Shown here one piece after another: positions 54,828-64,000 of a DNA stretch of 64,000 nucleotides. Location: assembly GCA_007258455.2 (NCBI GenBank), contig VDFB02193867.1, forward strand, positions 571,086,802-571,150,801. The letters are read 5' to 3'. The notes under the pieces were generated by a model. It saw nothing but the letters and a program-made list of their open reading frames with translations, did no database searches and was not told the origin of the DNA. Source of the stretch: Sequoia sempervirens (taxonomy: Eukaryota > Streptophyta > Pinopsida > Cupressales > Cupressaceae). The position numbers and the translations under genes are program-made. The stretch's first letter is position 1. Each line of letters begins with the position of its first letter.

Positions 54828-56059
54828 TATTGGATGTTGTGATTATGTTGATGATATGTGGTTGTCATTGATGTCAACACCATTAGCATTATTGTATTGA
54901 AGGTTGTATATGTTGAGGATATTGAGAAAATTGTTAAAGAAAGAGTTTCAGGTTCCCAGTAAAATTGTGAAGGTCATGAAGGTGTCTTGTTCTGTACATT
55001 GAAGATCAACTACTATGGACTAAAGGGTTTATTTCTAAATGTATCTAGTCCATCCATTGGAAGTTTCAGAGGTTCACGTAAAAATTTGTTCGAGTTATGA
55101 AGATCTGTGTTCTGACAGATTTCTATGGTCTCTATTAGTGTTCCTGATTGAAGTTTACGTAATTCTAGTCATTCTAGTTGTTTCAGATGGTTCTTTGTTG
55201 TTTCTTGGTGCTCATGGATGTTTCTAGATCATGCTCTATGTTTGTTGCATGTCTGCATTGATCGGTGTGCTTGTGGTTGAATATTTTTCTCTGTATGTTC
55301 AGGTTTTCATGTTCTTGGCCAACATGATGGTTGTAGTGTGTTGCGGATCCTTGAAGATTTAATTTTGAATGTTTGGCATGCTCGAGGATATTTTTTTGGG
55401 TCACATCATGGTATTGACCGATGGTGTTTGATCCACATTGAAAATTTATTTGTAAATTTGGGTTGACATTGAAAATATGTTTTATATTTCTAGCCAACTA
55501 AGTTGATGTAATTTCATGTTGCAGATATATAAGAGCGAAGTTAGTGTGTGCATAAGAGAGAATGTATGCCAGAGAAAGTGAAGATGTGCGAATAGTGTCC
55601 AAATCATTCAATTGCAGAGTAGAGTGAGAAGAAGTTTGAGCGAAGTGTGAAGAAGGTTTTCTACACTTAACTGGAACTATAATTAGGCTTGTGAATAAGA
55701 TATTTTCTCAGTTCATCCATGCGGATCTAATCTATATTACTATGTATTGTTGGGCAGTGAGCCCTCTTGTATTTGAGTAGTGAGCTTTAGGCAGTGTGCT
55801 CGATTGCATGTGCATTCCAATTATTTTTCATTATACTTTTAATAGGGTATAATATTGTGGACTAACATCCACCGTGGTTTTTCCCCTTACAGGTTTTCCA
55901 CATAAAAATATTGGTGTTCTCTGTGTTTTAGATGTGTTGATTGTTTATGGTTTACTGTTCATTCATTAGATCTGAGATTAAGAAGTTTGAAAAAGTTTAA
56001 ATATTTTGTGACAATTGATTCACCCCCCCTCTCAGTTGTCTATCCTTGTTTTTCCAATA
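54828..56059 (+). repeat. 3' LTR of C2
   Basis: 1,232 bp, homologous to 49043-50266. Both termini carry a transition: TATTGGA at the start and TCCAATA at the end, where TGTTGGA and TCCAACA are expected. A TATA-like TATATAAG lies at 55526. Confidence 0.94.
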
Positions 56060-56540
56060 GTACCAACTTCTTTATCCTCATCCAAAAAGAGCATATAGTT
56101 CTCAAATTCAACTTCCTTGAATAGAATCTGCACCTTAGGATCTTTTGATTTCAACATTGTTATCTTGGCCTTTGGATCAAGATCTAAATGCACTTTCTTA
56201 CTCCCAATAGGTATGGTAGAATAGGACAAATCTACTTGAATTTCACCTCCTAGGTCTTTACAAACACTTCTACTCAAGAGCATACCATAACTAGTAGGTA
56301 TATCATCCACCAAAATTATGAGCTTGAGTTGTTTGTTTGGATAAGCTGCAAGTGCAACTTGTGCATTTTTAATTTTCTCAATCAAAGGAACTTTCTTAAA
56401 ATTCATAGAGTAGCATTTTCCAAATTTCTTAATTAAGTTTAGTCCTGAGCACAGGTAGTTTGTGCAGGAATAACATTATCAGAAGCGCTAGAGTCAATAA
56501 TGTAGTTATTCAACCCGAACCAGTTCACAAACAATGATAC
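56060..56540 (-). pseudogene. G3 protease region, cut by C2
   Basis: The minus strand has NNYIIDSSASDNVIPAQTTC, with the aspartic-protease signature in the form DSSA (usual DSGA; catalytic Asp codon at 56493-56495). After a stop, an open frame (56406 to the C2 edge) reads MNFKKVPLIEKIKNAQVAL, LIILVDDIPTSYGMLLSRSV and DLGGEIQVDLSYSTIPIGSK, which is the conserved stretch after protease in plant gypsy elements. It ends DEDKEVGT at the insertion site. Confidence 0.8.
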
Positions 56541-58268
56541 ATTAAAGGGATTAGGTTTATCTTCGAAGGTGTGATGAATATTTTTGACTCCTGGACACTA
56601 CATTAGTTGTTGAGTTATGAGAACTAATCATTTGCTCATCCAAGCTTGCATGGGAGTTAGACTGTCATGGCCTACCATTCTCAACTATTCTATCTAACTC
56701 CTTAGGGTTCATCCACAAATAATCTGCTTGTGAAATTTGCGCCTTAGAGTTTTTTCAGAATTCAACAATATCAAAAGCTCTAGTAGAATTTTCAATGGAT
56801 GACACATTGGAAGATTTAGAAGAATCTTCTATAACCATGTGGGACATATTTTCACTTTTCATAGTGGCACTAGCTTTAGTAAGTAAAACTTTTGGAGAGT
56901 TCTTCAAGAACCTTTTTGATTGATATTTTTCTAACCTCTCATGACAGTGGCACAGGTGGGCTCATCTAGAGTGATGTAGATATCTCCACCTCTATCATCA
57001 TCAGGTTCAAACTTGAGGTACCCATTCGCAGAGTTACCATACTAATTGTAAAAATTTCCTTCTTCAGTAACATCTTCAATGAATTCCTTCATGGTAGTCA
57101 TCTGCATGAATCTATTCATCTTAGGACATTCTAATCAATCGTGGTTAGATGTGAGGTGGAAGGCACACATATTCTTCTTATTATCTCCAAGAGGAGCTAC
57201 TATTTCCAACCTCTATTGAGTTGGAGGTAGGGGAAGAGCATTATTTCCTGGTTGATAGTTCACCTTTCTTGAGATGTCTCAATAAGGCTAATTTCCTTTA
57301 GGTAATTTCCTTTTAAGAGAAATGATGTCATTCACTAGTATTTATATCTTAGGATTTGATGAAGTAGCTGGCTTTGACTTATTTATATGCATCTCTCTTC
57401 TCTACTTCCCAACTCTGATGAAATCATCTTCTAATTGAATGACAAGTGTTTGAGTGGATTCTAAAGTATTCACCAGTTATCTCTTTAGAAGTAAGCCAAT
57501 ATTTGGGTGATGTGTGTTGATGAATAAAAACTTTTGCATCTCTTCGAGTGGTCTCTTAGCGACATCAACCTAAGATACTAGCCTATTAAATTTAGCAACA
57601 AATTCTCTCATAGGTTTGCTTGCCTCCTTCTTCATTTGTGTAACCTGAGCTATCAAAGAGAGATCATCATTAACACTTTTAAACTTGGCCTCAAATTTAC
57701 TCCTCATATTAGCCCAATTACTAATTGAACCACATGGTAGTTGATAGAACCATTGTGCTGCAACATCCACCAAAGATTCTATGAAAATATGGACTGCCAC
57801 ATCTTCTTCTTGGACCCTAAGCACATAGCAAGCTACAAAGAAAGCATCAATATGGTCCTCAGGGGAAATCTTCCCATCACCCCTAATCTTAGGTAATTTT
57901 TTGCGAGAGTCTTTGGGTAGGTCATGAAGATTGTTTCCTAAACTCAAAGGGACAATAGCAACCCCCCATGGAACATGTGGTTGATTATCCATATGATGAG
58001 GGAAATTTACAACTACCAGAAGGAAAGTTCCATGTAACACCAAGGCTTGGGAAGAAGAATAGTTTGGGGGTGCCCTAGTTGGAGAAGTAGGTCTAGTTCT
58101 AGCCTCAACCCTCCTTTGAGAAGGGATACTGTAAGAAAAAATACTCCTTTGTAAAGACTCAAAGATTGAATCTAAAATACCCTTACTTCTTTCTCCCCTA
58201 GTAAATCTTTGAGAATCTAGGATGGGCTTAAAATATTCAATATGTATAACCCTGATAAGGAAACTCAA
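56541..58268 (-). pseudogene. G3 gag
   Basis: Open from 58268 to 57570 (232 codons). It has a basic N-terminal part, then LPKIRGDGKISPEDHIDAFF, VHIFIESLVDVAAQWFYQLP, WANMRSKFEAKFKSVNDDLS and SKPMREFVAKFNRLVS, the retrotransposon gag fold. Downstream, with stops, a Cys/His segment CAFHLTSNHD then ECPKMNR (near 57130-57165) is a probable zinc knuckle. Gag begins about 20 bp after the primer-binding site, unusually close. The apparent start MSFLIRVIHIEYFK is the first ATG in frame. Confidence 0.82.
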
Positions 58269-58287
58269 GTATTATCTTGACTCGTTC

Positions 58288-58306
58288 GATCCCCAGCCAA
58301 GTTGCC
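58288..58306 (-). promoter_or_regulatory. G3 primer-binding site (candidate)
   Basis: The minus strand reads GGCAACTTGGCTGGGGATC after TTTTT, resembling the TTTTGGCGCCGTTGCCGGGGA-type site of plant gypsy elements. It follows a possible LTR end AACCAATA (58314). Its position between the LTR-ORF block and gag is the main reason for reading the ORF block as LTR. Confidence 0.5.
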
Positions 58307-58313
58307 AAAAATC

Positions 58314-61048
58314 TATTGGTTAATAGATTGGGCACCTTGAGATAATGTAGAATTATTTCCTAGAAAGGTGCCTCTATTCCAATAGCTCTACATAATAACC
58401 TTTTTAGGAAGGTGATTATCCTTTGAATTGAAAGGTACAAATCCCTTGTAGGATATTCAATGAATTAAAGTAAAGCTAAATAAATACATGTATGATTTTA
58501 ACCCGAAAGCAAGAAAGGAAAAACCCAATATAAGAAATATTTCCAATATTAGATGTAAAGGAAAGATGATAAAGATACTGGCACAAAGACCATTTCATAT
58601 AAGATGTAATGATAATTGAAATATAATCCCAATATTATCTGAAAAGTGAAATCTATTAGAAGATAGATGCATACACTTACACACGGGAATAAGCATGAAC
58701 ATCAAGATATACTCAAAGATAGATTTAAGCATATCAAACTATCTCCATAAACTAGATGTACACAAACAACTAGTGATTTCAATTAATAGTAGTAGCAGAA
58801 TTATAGTCAAAAGAAATATAATATCAAGTTTTTCAAAAAAATGATGTCTAGAGAGTATTCGTTCCAAAAATAAACATATATATAAGTTGATGAGTAACTA
58901 CTTCCTCTTTCCCATAACTGACTAAAATTAGAATTTTTTTCAAGAAATAAAAGTAACTGAAAAGTTAAGACAGTGGTGCTTCACTTCCAGATCCCGTGGA
59001 TGCAATGAGTCTTTTTTGCAAGGCTTAGAAAGCCTTTGTGATAGGTGGTAGTGCCTTATGTTGTGGGATAGTTATGTTCCCCATCTGTAACCTCCATGCC
59101 AGCTAGCTATCTCGAACAACTTCAATCCTTTGATCATGTCTTCATGAGTTTAGTTGGCTAGGATAGAATGAGGTCCAATTCACCAAATCTTCTCAAATGC
59201 TCAATGCTGAAAGATTGGGAGTTGAAGATCCCATCAACTATCTTCTGGAAATCATTACCCAAGACTTTAACGTTCTTATCATTTACATCTCCTCCCCTAT
59301 TAGGTTGCAATCCAAGGGTGACAAGATTCTTATGAACTTCTAAAATTGCATTGTATTTAGTGAGGATTTCCTGGAGTTTTTGTAAGGCTTGTCTTGTGAC
59401 TTGCAACTTCCATTCTACACTCTTATTCTAGATTATGCAATAGGCATTGGCATCATTGGGTATGATTTTCTCTTTGGCTATCCTTTCCATTCCAAAGCTT
59501 ATCATTTCTTTAATTTCATTTTCATACTAACTCCATATCCTTTCCTCTTTCTCAACAACGACGATCTCATCTTCAATCTCAAACCTTGAGGCATTTTCCC
59601 TTTGGAGACAATTAATTGGGATTTAAACATAATCTGATTACCCTTCCTTATTAAACCACTAATCCATTCTTTGATAGCCTTTCCAAAAATTTTACAACTC
59701 TTCATTTTACTTACTTCTTCCCTTCCTATCAGGGCCAGGGGTTCAGAGGATGACTCAACTTGAGAAATTGGTAACTTAAGGAGGAAGATCAAATACAAAT
59801 TTCAAAAATTCGATCAAAACTTGGACTTGTTTCTTTAACTCTTCTTTACTCTCTTTTTCTTTCTTAGACCTCTCAACCATCCTCATTGCAGACACCTAAA
59901 AGTTATGTACATCTCCAGCCCTTGTAGGGGGTCCCAAATTAATCCTATCAATATCAAAGTCACTCACAGTCGCTTGAGTAACTTCTTTCTATGCAGTGGG
60001 ATGTGCAACTTCCAGGCATAGGCTCCCTGATTCAACATCATCTATTAGTCAGGAAATAGTCTTCAATTTCTTAGGCTTTGGGTCCTTCGAAGCAATTGGC
60101 CCACCATATCTTGCCTTGGAAGATCTAGTTACACTTCCTTTTTTTTGACAAAGTATCTTCTAGCCAAACAGGGGTAACAAGAACATTGGTTGCCTTGGAG
60201 TTGGAGGAGTCAAATAGCGTTCATTTCATCAGAGGAGTGTTAGCTTATATGTCCTAAGATGAAAGTGGAGTAGACCTTTGTTTAGGAGGCTCACTTTCCT
60301 TTCTAAGAGGATATGACTAATGAGATGAGGAGGAAGAACTAATATCAATGTTACTGAAGTCACCTCCTTCTCCTTCATCTCCTTTATCTATGTCCAAATG
60401 GGGTAGTTCAAGTAGATCTTCTCCACTAGTTTGTTGAAACACATTCCTATTATGAGGTTCTTCATCATCGACACCTTGGGCTCTTGATGGAAACAAAAGT
60501 GAAGTGGCTCTAGAAGTTCCTATAACCACCGAAGGCTAAGTAATGCCTCCCACGAGTTGAGTATTCTATGATCTAGTTTGGGGGTGAATTTCTTTGTTTT
60601 CTTCTTACTGAACCACTCTTGATTCCTTTCTAGAATATCTACAGTTCTTGCTTCAATTGTTTCTCTTTCCTTATTGCTCTAATCCACAGTAGGGATGGGC
60701 CAGTTTGCTATCAATTTAGTACAAATTGGGTCTACTAGGTCAGATTCATCATCCTCAATCCCTTGGACATCCCAACCCAAATCATCAATGATTATTTTCC
60801 TCAAAGAAAATCTCATCCAGTTTCTTCTCCTCACCTCAAATTCGTCAAAGCAGTTGACCCAATAATCCTCCAAAGTTTGCAAATGGAAGAAACCAGGTCC
60901 TAATTTCAAATTGTCTTTCACATAGTCTTTGAGGTCAAAAGGAAAGAATTCATCGTAAGTATGCAAACTATATCTAGATATTTATTTCTCTATGTTTTGA
61001 GCATTTGACATGGATTCACAAGTGAAGGGGCCAAAGCCAACTAGAAAA
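58314..61048 (-). repeat. G3 5' LTR (truncated) with middle and C-terminal parts of the long ORF
   Basis: From 61048 to 59385 it matches 43467-41808 block by block. It then continues, unlike the left copy, to the presumed LTR end at 58314. Beyond 61048 similarity stops right after CCAAAGCCAACTAGAAA. The 58314-59130 part is AT-rich and non-coding, compatible with R/U5. Confidence 0.55.
59158..61010 (-). pseudogene. long ORF of unknown function in G3 LTR (copy 2)
   Basis: Second copy of the frame described at 42042-44500. Best piece 60679-60966: HTYDEFFPFDLKDYVKDNLK, FHLQTLEDYWVNCFDEFEVR, RKIIIDDLGWDVQGIEDDES. Then 60317-60529 has the acidic LDIDKGDEGEGGDFSNIDIS stretch. The C-terminal part (59158-59406) is absent from copy 1: QALQKLQEILTKYNAILEVH and VLGNDFQKIVDGIFNSQSFS. 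No catalytic motif is recognised. Aligned together, the copies imply an original protein of about 950-1000 residues. Confidence 0.5.
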
Positions 61049-62160
61049 TGTACTTGTTACCTATTTTTCACTCCAAGCTCAAACAGGTAGAGCTGAATGA
61101 GGTTCATCATTTATAGGTACAAATTTTTTTTCATATTTTTGCTGATTGAGTGTTCATTGATCATCATTGAGATCATCTTACATATGTGTCATAAGTTTAT
61201 TGTGCAAATGTTTGACATAGAAAATTAAGAAAATTTGCATAATGATACTTTTATTCATTTTGTGAAATGTTGAATCTCGCACAAGCCGCGAGAGTAACTG
61301 AGTTTGTTTCTGACAATCAAGAGATGAATACAAAAATTTAAATGGATAGACTACACTGTTGAAAATAACATAAGCGTAAAAAAGAGAAGCAATTCATCAT
61401 TGCCTGTAATGATGAATCACTTCGTTGGTGCTTCTAGCCATCATGCCTCCAAGCAGTTGCAGCCTCGCTTCATTGCTCCGTGTACCTGCAAAATCATTAA
61501 GGAAATGGTATTAGAGTTATAGTCTAAGCAATGGTGAATTACTTTATGCCTTATGCCTATGCTACAGACAGGAATGTAATTTGCATTAAACCAGGCATTC
61601 ATCAGATAATTGCAAAAGATCAAGAGGAAAGACATAATTCAATGGAAGCTTTTAGCTTCTTTTATTTTGCTAACATGTTTGTTTCAGTGTGCAGGAACAG
61701 GTTTATCATGTTCGAGTTCATTTCATCAGATATGTGGAGTAAAATGGGTTCCCACAAGGGTAGAGCTCGGCATATCAGTCAGGAAACAAAATGTTAAACA
61801 GCCAATGGCTATGGAGACACAGTAACAGATCAAAGCAAAAGAGGAGGCAAAGAAACAGTGAAAAGTGTTTCCAGTTTACGCACAGCAGCATGGTGGAAAA
61901 CAATGTTAATCATTTGAAAGCTTCTTTTGTCAAGACAATAGAGTGATAGCATGACATCTTAAGCTCACAAGGTATGCATATTCATGAAAGTCACAAAGGC
62001 ACAAAACATATTTTTGTTTTCATGGATAAAAGCTTCAGATTTTTGAATCCATCATGCCATTAAATCAGAAAATGCAGCCCATGAAATTTAAATACAGTGA
62101 GAAAGAATCACACTCAGTAGAACAACTGAAGGGGTTAACAAATTAGATAAAAGCTTGTTT
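61049..62160. other. non-coding AT-rich sequence, nothing recognised
   Basis: No transposon end, coding domain or RNA gene recognised. A short minus-strand stretch near 61420-61487 has an AG acceptor-like start (TTTTGCAG) and a brief open frame, not enough to call an exon. Confidence 0.5.
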
Positions 62161-63065
62161 TTTATGAACAAAAATCAAAACTCTATGAAATTTATAAAAT
62201 ACCCAGATTTACATCTACAGAAAAATGAAATATTTTATCTGTTGTAGCTTCAAAATGAAATATTTTTGCAAAGATCTCAAGAAGATGTTCATGGCGCAGC
62301 TTGAAAGTGAAGTTTTTTGCAGATTTAAAATAGAAATCAGATTTCTGTTCTGAGAAAAATGCTCAGATTTGAAAAAATGTGGCTGTAATACACAGAAAAA
62401 TCGAAGTTTTTCATCTATTATGAGTTCAAAATGTTATATTTTGCATATCCAAAAGAAAAGAGCAATCTTATTCTTTTTTTTAATAGAAAATACTTCAAAA
62501 GATGTCAAGTTCAAGCTTGCAAAGTGAAGTTATTGCAGAAAAATGAAGAAAGACAGATTCAAGTTCTTTTTAAGCAAGCTTATTCTTTGTTTCCAGAAAA
62601 TACTTCCAGATATTCAATGGCGGCTTCAAGAAATAACCAGACTTTCAGAAATTCGCATAAAAGCAAAAAAAAATGAATTTAGATCTCAATACCTATTAAG
62701 ATCTTCATTTTTTTGAATTTAGAAGAGTCTCCAGCAAGTTTGAAGCTAAAGAATGATCATGGCGGCTAGGAAAAGAAGCAAATTAGTCCAAAATTTGCAG
62801 CAATAAATAGAAAAATGAAAATGCATCACTCAGATCAGGAAAATCGTGCCTCATGTGCCTTCCAACGTTTTTCTAAAAATGTCATCCTCTAAAAACGGCC
62901 AAGAAAATGAAGATTCGTGCCTAGATTTGTAGGAAAAGCTCAGAAAAATGAAAGAACATCATTTAGAACAGTAAATCGCGCCCCATTCTCTCCACGTTTT
63001 TGAGAAAAAATGTTATAGCCCAAAAACGACCAGATTCGAAGTTCATCAATGGCAGAAATACTAGA
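62160..63065. repeat. degenerate tandem/dispersed repeat (CAGAAAAATGAAA type)
   Basis: Segments beginning CAGAAAAATGAAA or TAGAAAAATGAAA recur near 62219, 62394, 62536, 62812 and 62941. The last two are followed by comparable text (AATCGTGCCTCATG versus AATCGCGCCCCATT; CCAACGTTTTTCTAAAAATG versus CCACGTTTTTGAGAAAAAATG), a period of about 125-180 bp. No protein. Confidence 0.45.
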
Positions 63066-63523
63066 AAAGCAAGTTTGTGGCTAGGGTTTGGGCAGTGGCG
63101 GCCGTTTTCCTTCCAGAAGTTTCTTCATGTGAGAATGATATGTTTTTAGGGTTCGGTGTTGCCTTATTCATTTGCCCTAATTCCTTTTCACATTATTATT
63201 GATGATTTTTAATAATCATTTTGTTTTATTCTTCCTCCAAGATTCTTAGCAATGATGTGGTCGACCCATTTTAATTGACTTATCAAGTGGTATGGTCAGC
63301 CAGTTATTTTGTAAGGTTAAAATGTGTTTTTCCTTATATTTCATGAGCATGGAGTGGAGTAATAAGGTGGTTAACCTTATCAACAATGGTAAATTTAATT
63401 ATTGTCAAATATATGCATGGTGATCAACGGTGATTGGCAATTAAAATGCTTATTTTACTTATACTAAAGTAAGCTCACCTTTAGCTTTAAGTATAATATT
63501 TTTATTGCATATATTTTATGTAA

Positions 63524-63568
63524 ATGAATTAATTAAATGATATATTATAAATCATTTAATTAATTCAT
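63524..63568. repeat. perfect 18-bp inverted repeat (hairpin)
   Basis: ATGAATTAATTAAATGAT (63524-63541) and its exact reverse complement ATCATTTAATTAATTCAT (63551-63568), with the 9-nt loop ATATTATAA. It lies 25 bp upstream of a TATA-like sequence. Confidence 0.85.
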
Positions 63569-63592
63569 CTTTTTCAAATGCAAGTAAGATAT

Positions 63593-63600
63593 TATATAAA
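63593..63600 (+). promoter_or_regulatory. TATA-like box, possible core promoter
   Basis: TATATAAA followed by GCCAAATCTC and, about 30 bp on, TTCACTTTAGTTC, which has the look of a plant core promoter. No gene can be assigned downstream before the window ends; the ORF at 63696-63944 has no family features. Confidence 0.3.
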
Positions 63601-64000
63601 GCCAAATCTCATTTCACTTTAGTTCTACATTAGTTTCAATTGAAGACTTAATGAGAAGGATGTGCATGGGCAGATTGATACAAATGAGGTGAAATTTGCG
63701 TGCTTTAGCCCACTTTTTGAGGGAGTTGCAGTTCAGTTGGAATAGTGCATGTATCAGTTATGACTTGGCAGTGAGTTTGAGCTTGATTGGACTTGTTTTT
63801 GCATGGTTTTGGGCCTCCTTTTCAGAGATATTTTCTTCTGCTCAGATTTGGCTTTGGAGTTATCACCCTTTCTTGGAGTTGGACTTTCAGTTCTTTTTGC
63901 ATGCCTTTTGGAAGGGTTTTTTTTTGTATATATTGAAAACTTAACTATTTTTCTTTCTATTTCTTGTTTTCTACCTTTGCCTTCAGCAAAGAAGATCATC

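Larger units (their letters stand above)
49043..56059 (+). mobile_element. C2: full-length Ty1/Copia element (same family as copy A), inserted in G3
   Basis: 7,017 bp with 1,224- and 1,232-bp LTRs, PBS, gag, protease, integrase, RT, RNase H and polypurine tract in Copia order. The flanks are GTACT (49038-49042) and GTACC (56060-56064), a 5-bp duplication with one transition. It lies on the strand opposite to G3 and cuts G3 between protease and aRNase H. The polyprotein has several in-frame stops (for example 50712, 51601) and frame changes (near 51020, 51830, 52220, 52580, 53270, 53760), so it is dead. Confidence 0.96.
41808..61048 (-). mobile_element. G3: large Tat-like Ty3/gypsy retrotransposon, both outer ends truncated, interrupted by Copia C2
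   Basis: Minus-strand domains run in order: primer site (58306), gag, protease, [Copia C2], aRNase H, RT, RNase H, integrase. Flanking them are two same-orientation homologous blocks, 41808-43467 and 59385-61048. They are best read as the overlapping parts of a 3' LTR (45307 to 41808, truncated) and a 5' LTR (61048, truncated, to 58314). A full LTR would then be about 4.6 kb. Domain types, the PBS shape and the pre-LTR segment ATCCCCAATCTGAGCCA resemble G1. Frameshifts and stops in every domain make it dead. Confidence 0.8.

Noticed and set aside
61420..61487. A minus-strand exon
   Set aside because: It has an acceptor-like TTTTGCAG and a short open frame, but no neighbouring exon or family similarity.

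Overview
This window is plant nuclear DNA dominated by decayed, nested LTR retrotransposons. It has AT-rich intergenic sequence, plant Copia and Tat-like Ty3/gypsy coding domains, tRNA-iMet and plant gypsy-type primer-binding sites, GT/AG introns and a plant B-type CDK pseudogene. The very long LTRs (about 4.6-5 kb), the depth of nesting and the old, stop-riddled copies fit a large gymnosperm-like genome. I cannot name the species. I see no intact host gene, rRNA, tRNA or CRISPR array.

Layout. 1-2700: the 3' end of a Copia element (RNase H, 3' LTR) between purine-rich tracts. 5073-26807: a broken multi-exon gene (gene A, unknown family, transposase-like) whose second exon is split by an 18.6-kb Ty3/gypsy-type element, G1 (6693-25276, 5-bp duplication GGTCT). 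G1 carries gag but no visible pol, and its long LTR arms are INVERTED relative to each other. A second gypsy-type element, G2 (12266-16803, duplication ATACC), sits inside G1 and contains a 100-N assembly gap. 26947-27474: three exons' worth of a CDKB-like pseudogene with a duplicated last exon. 29335-32465: nine copies of a ~359-bp satellite. 32721-35134: a complete non-autonomous LTR element with 283/284-bp LTRs. 37530-41465 (minus): a second broken multi-exon gene of unknown family (gene B), with three hairpin MITE-like copies in an intron. 41808-61048 (minus): a large Tat-like gypsy element, G3, in order gag-protease-aRNase H-RT-RNase H-integrase. Its flanking ~1.66-kb homologous blocks look like parts of long LTRs that carry a ~980-codon ORF. 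A full-length but dead Copia element, C2 (49043-56059), is inserted in G3 between protease and aRNase H. 61049-64000: AT-rich sequence with degenerate repeats, one perfect hairpin and a TATA-like site.

Insertion order can be read: gene A, then G1, then G2; and G3, then C2. Most in-frame stops are at former CAG, CGA or TGG codons, the pattern expected from cytosine deamination of silenced DNA. The observations most worth checking are the inverted-LTR architecture of G1, the LTR-borne ORF of G3, the position of aRNase H upstream of RT in G3, and the two unrecognised multi-exon gene families, which share a CG-containing repeat motif on their upstream sides.
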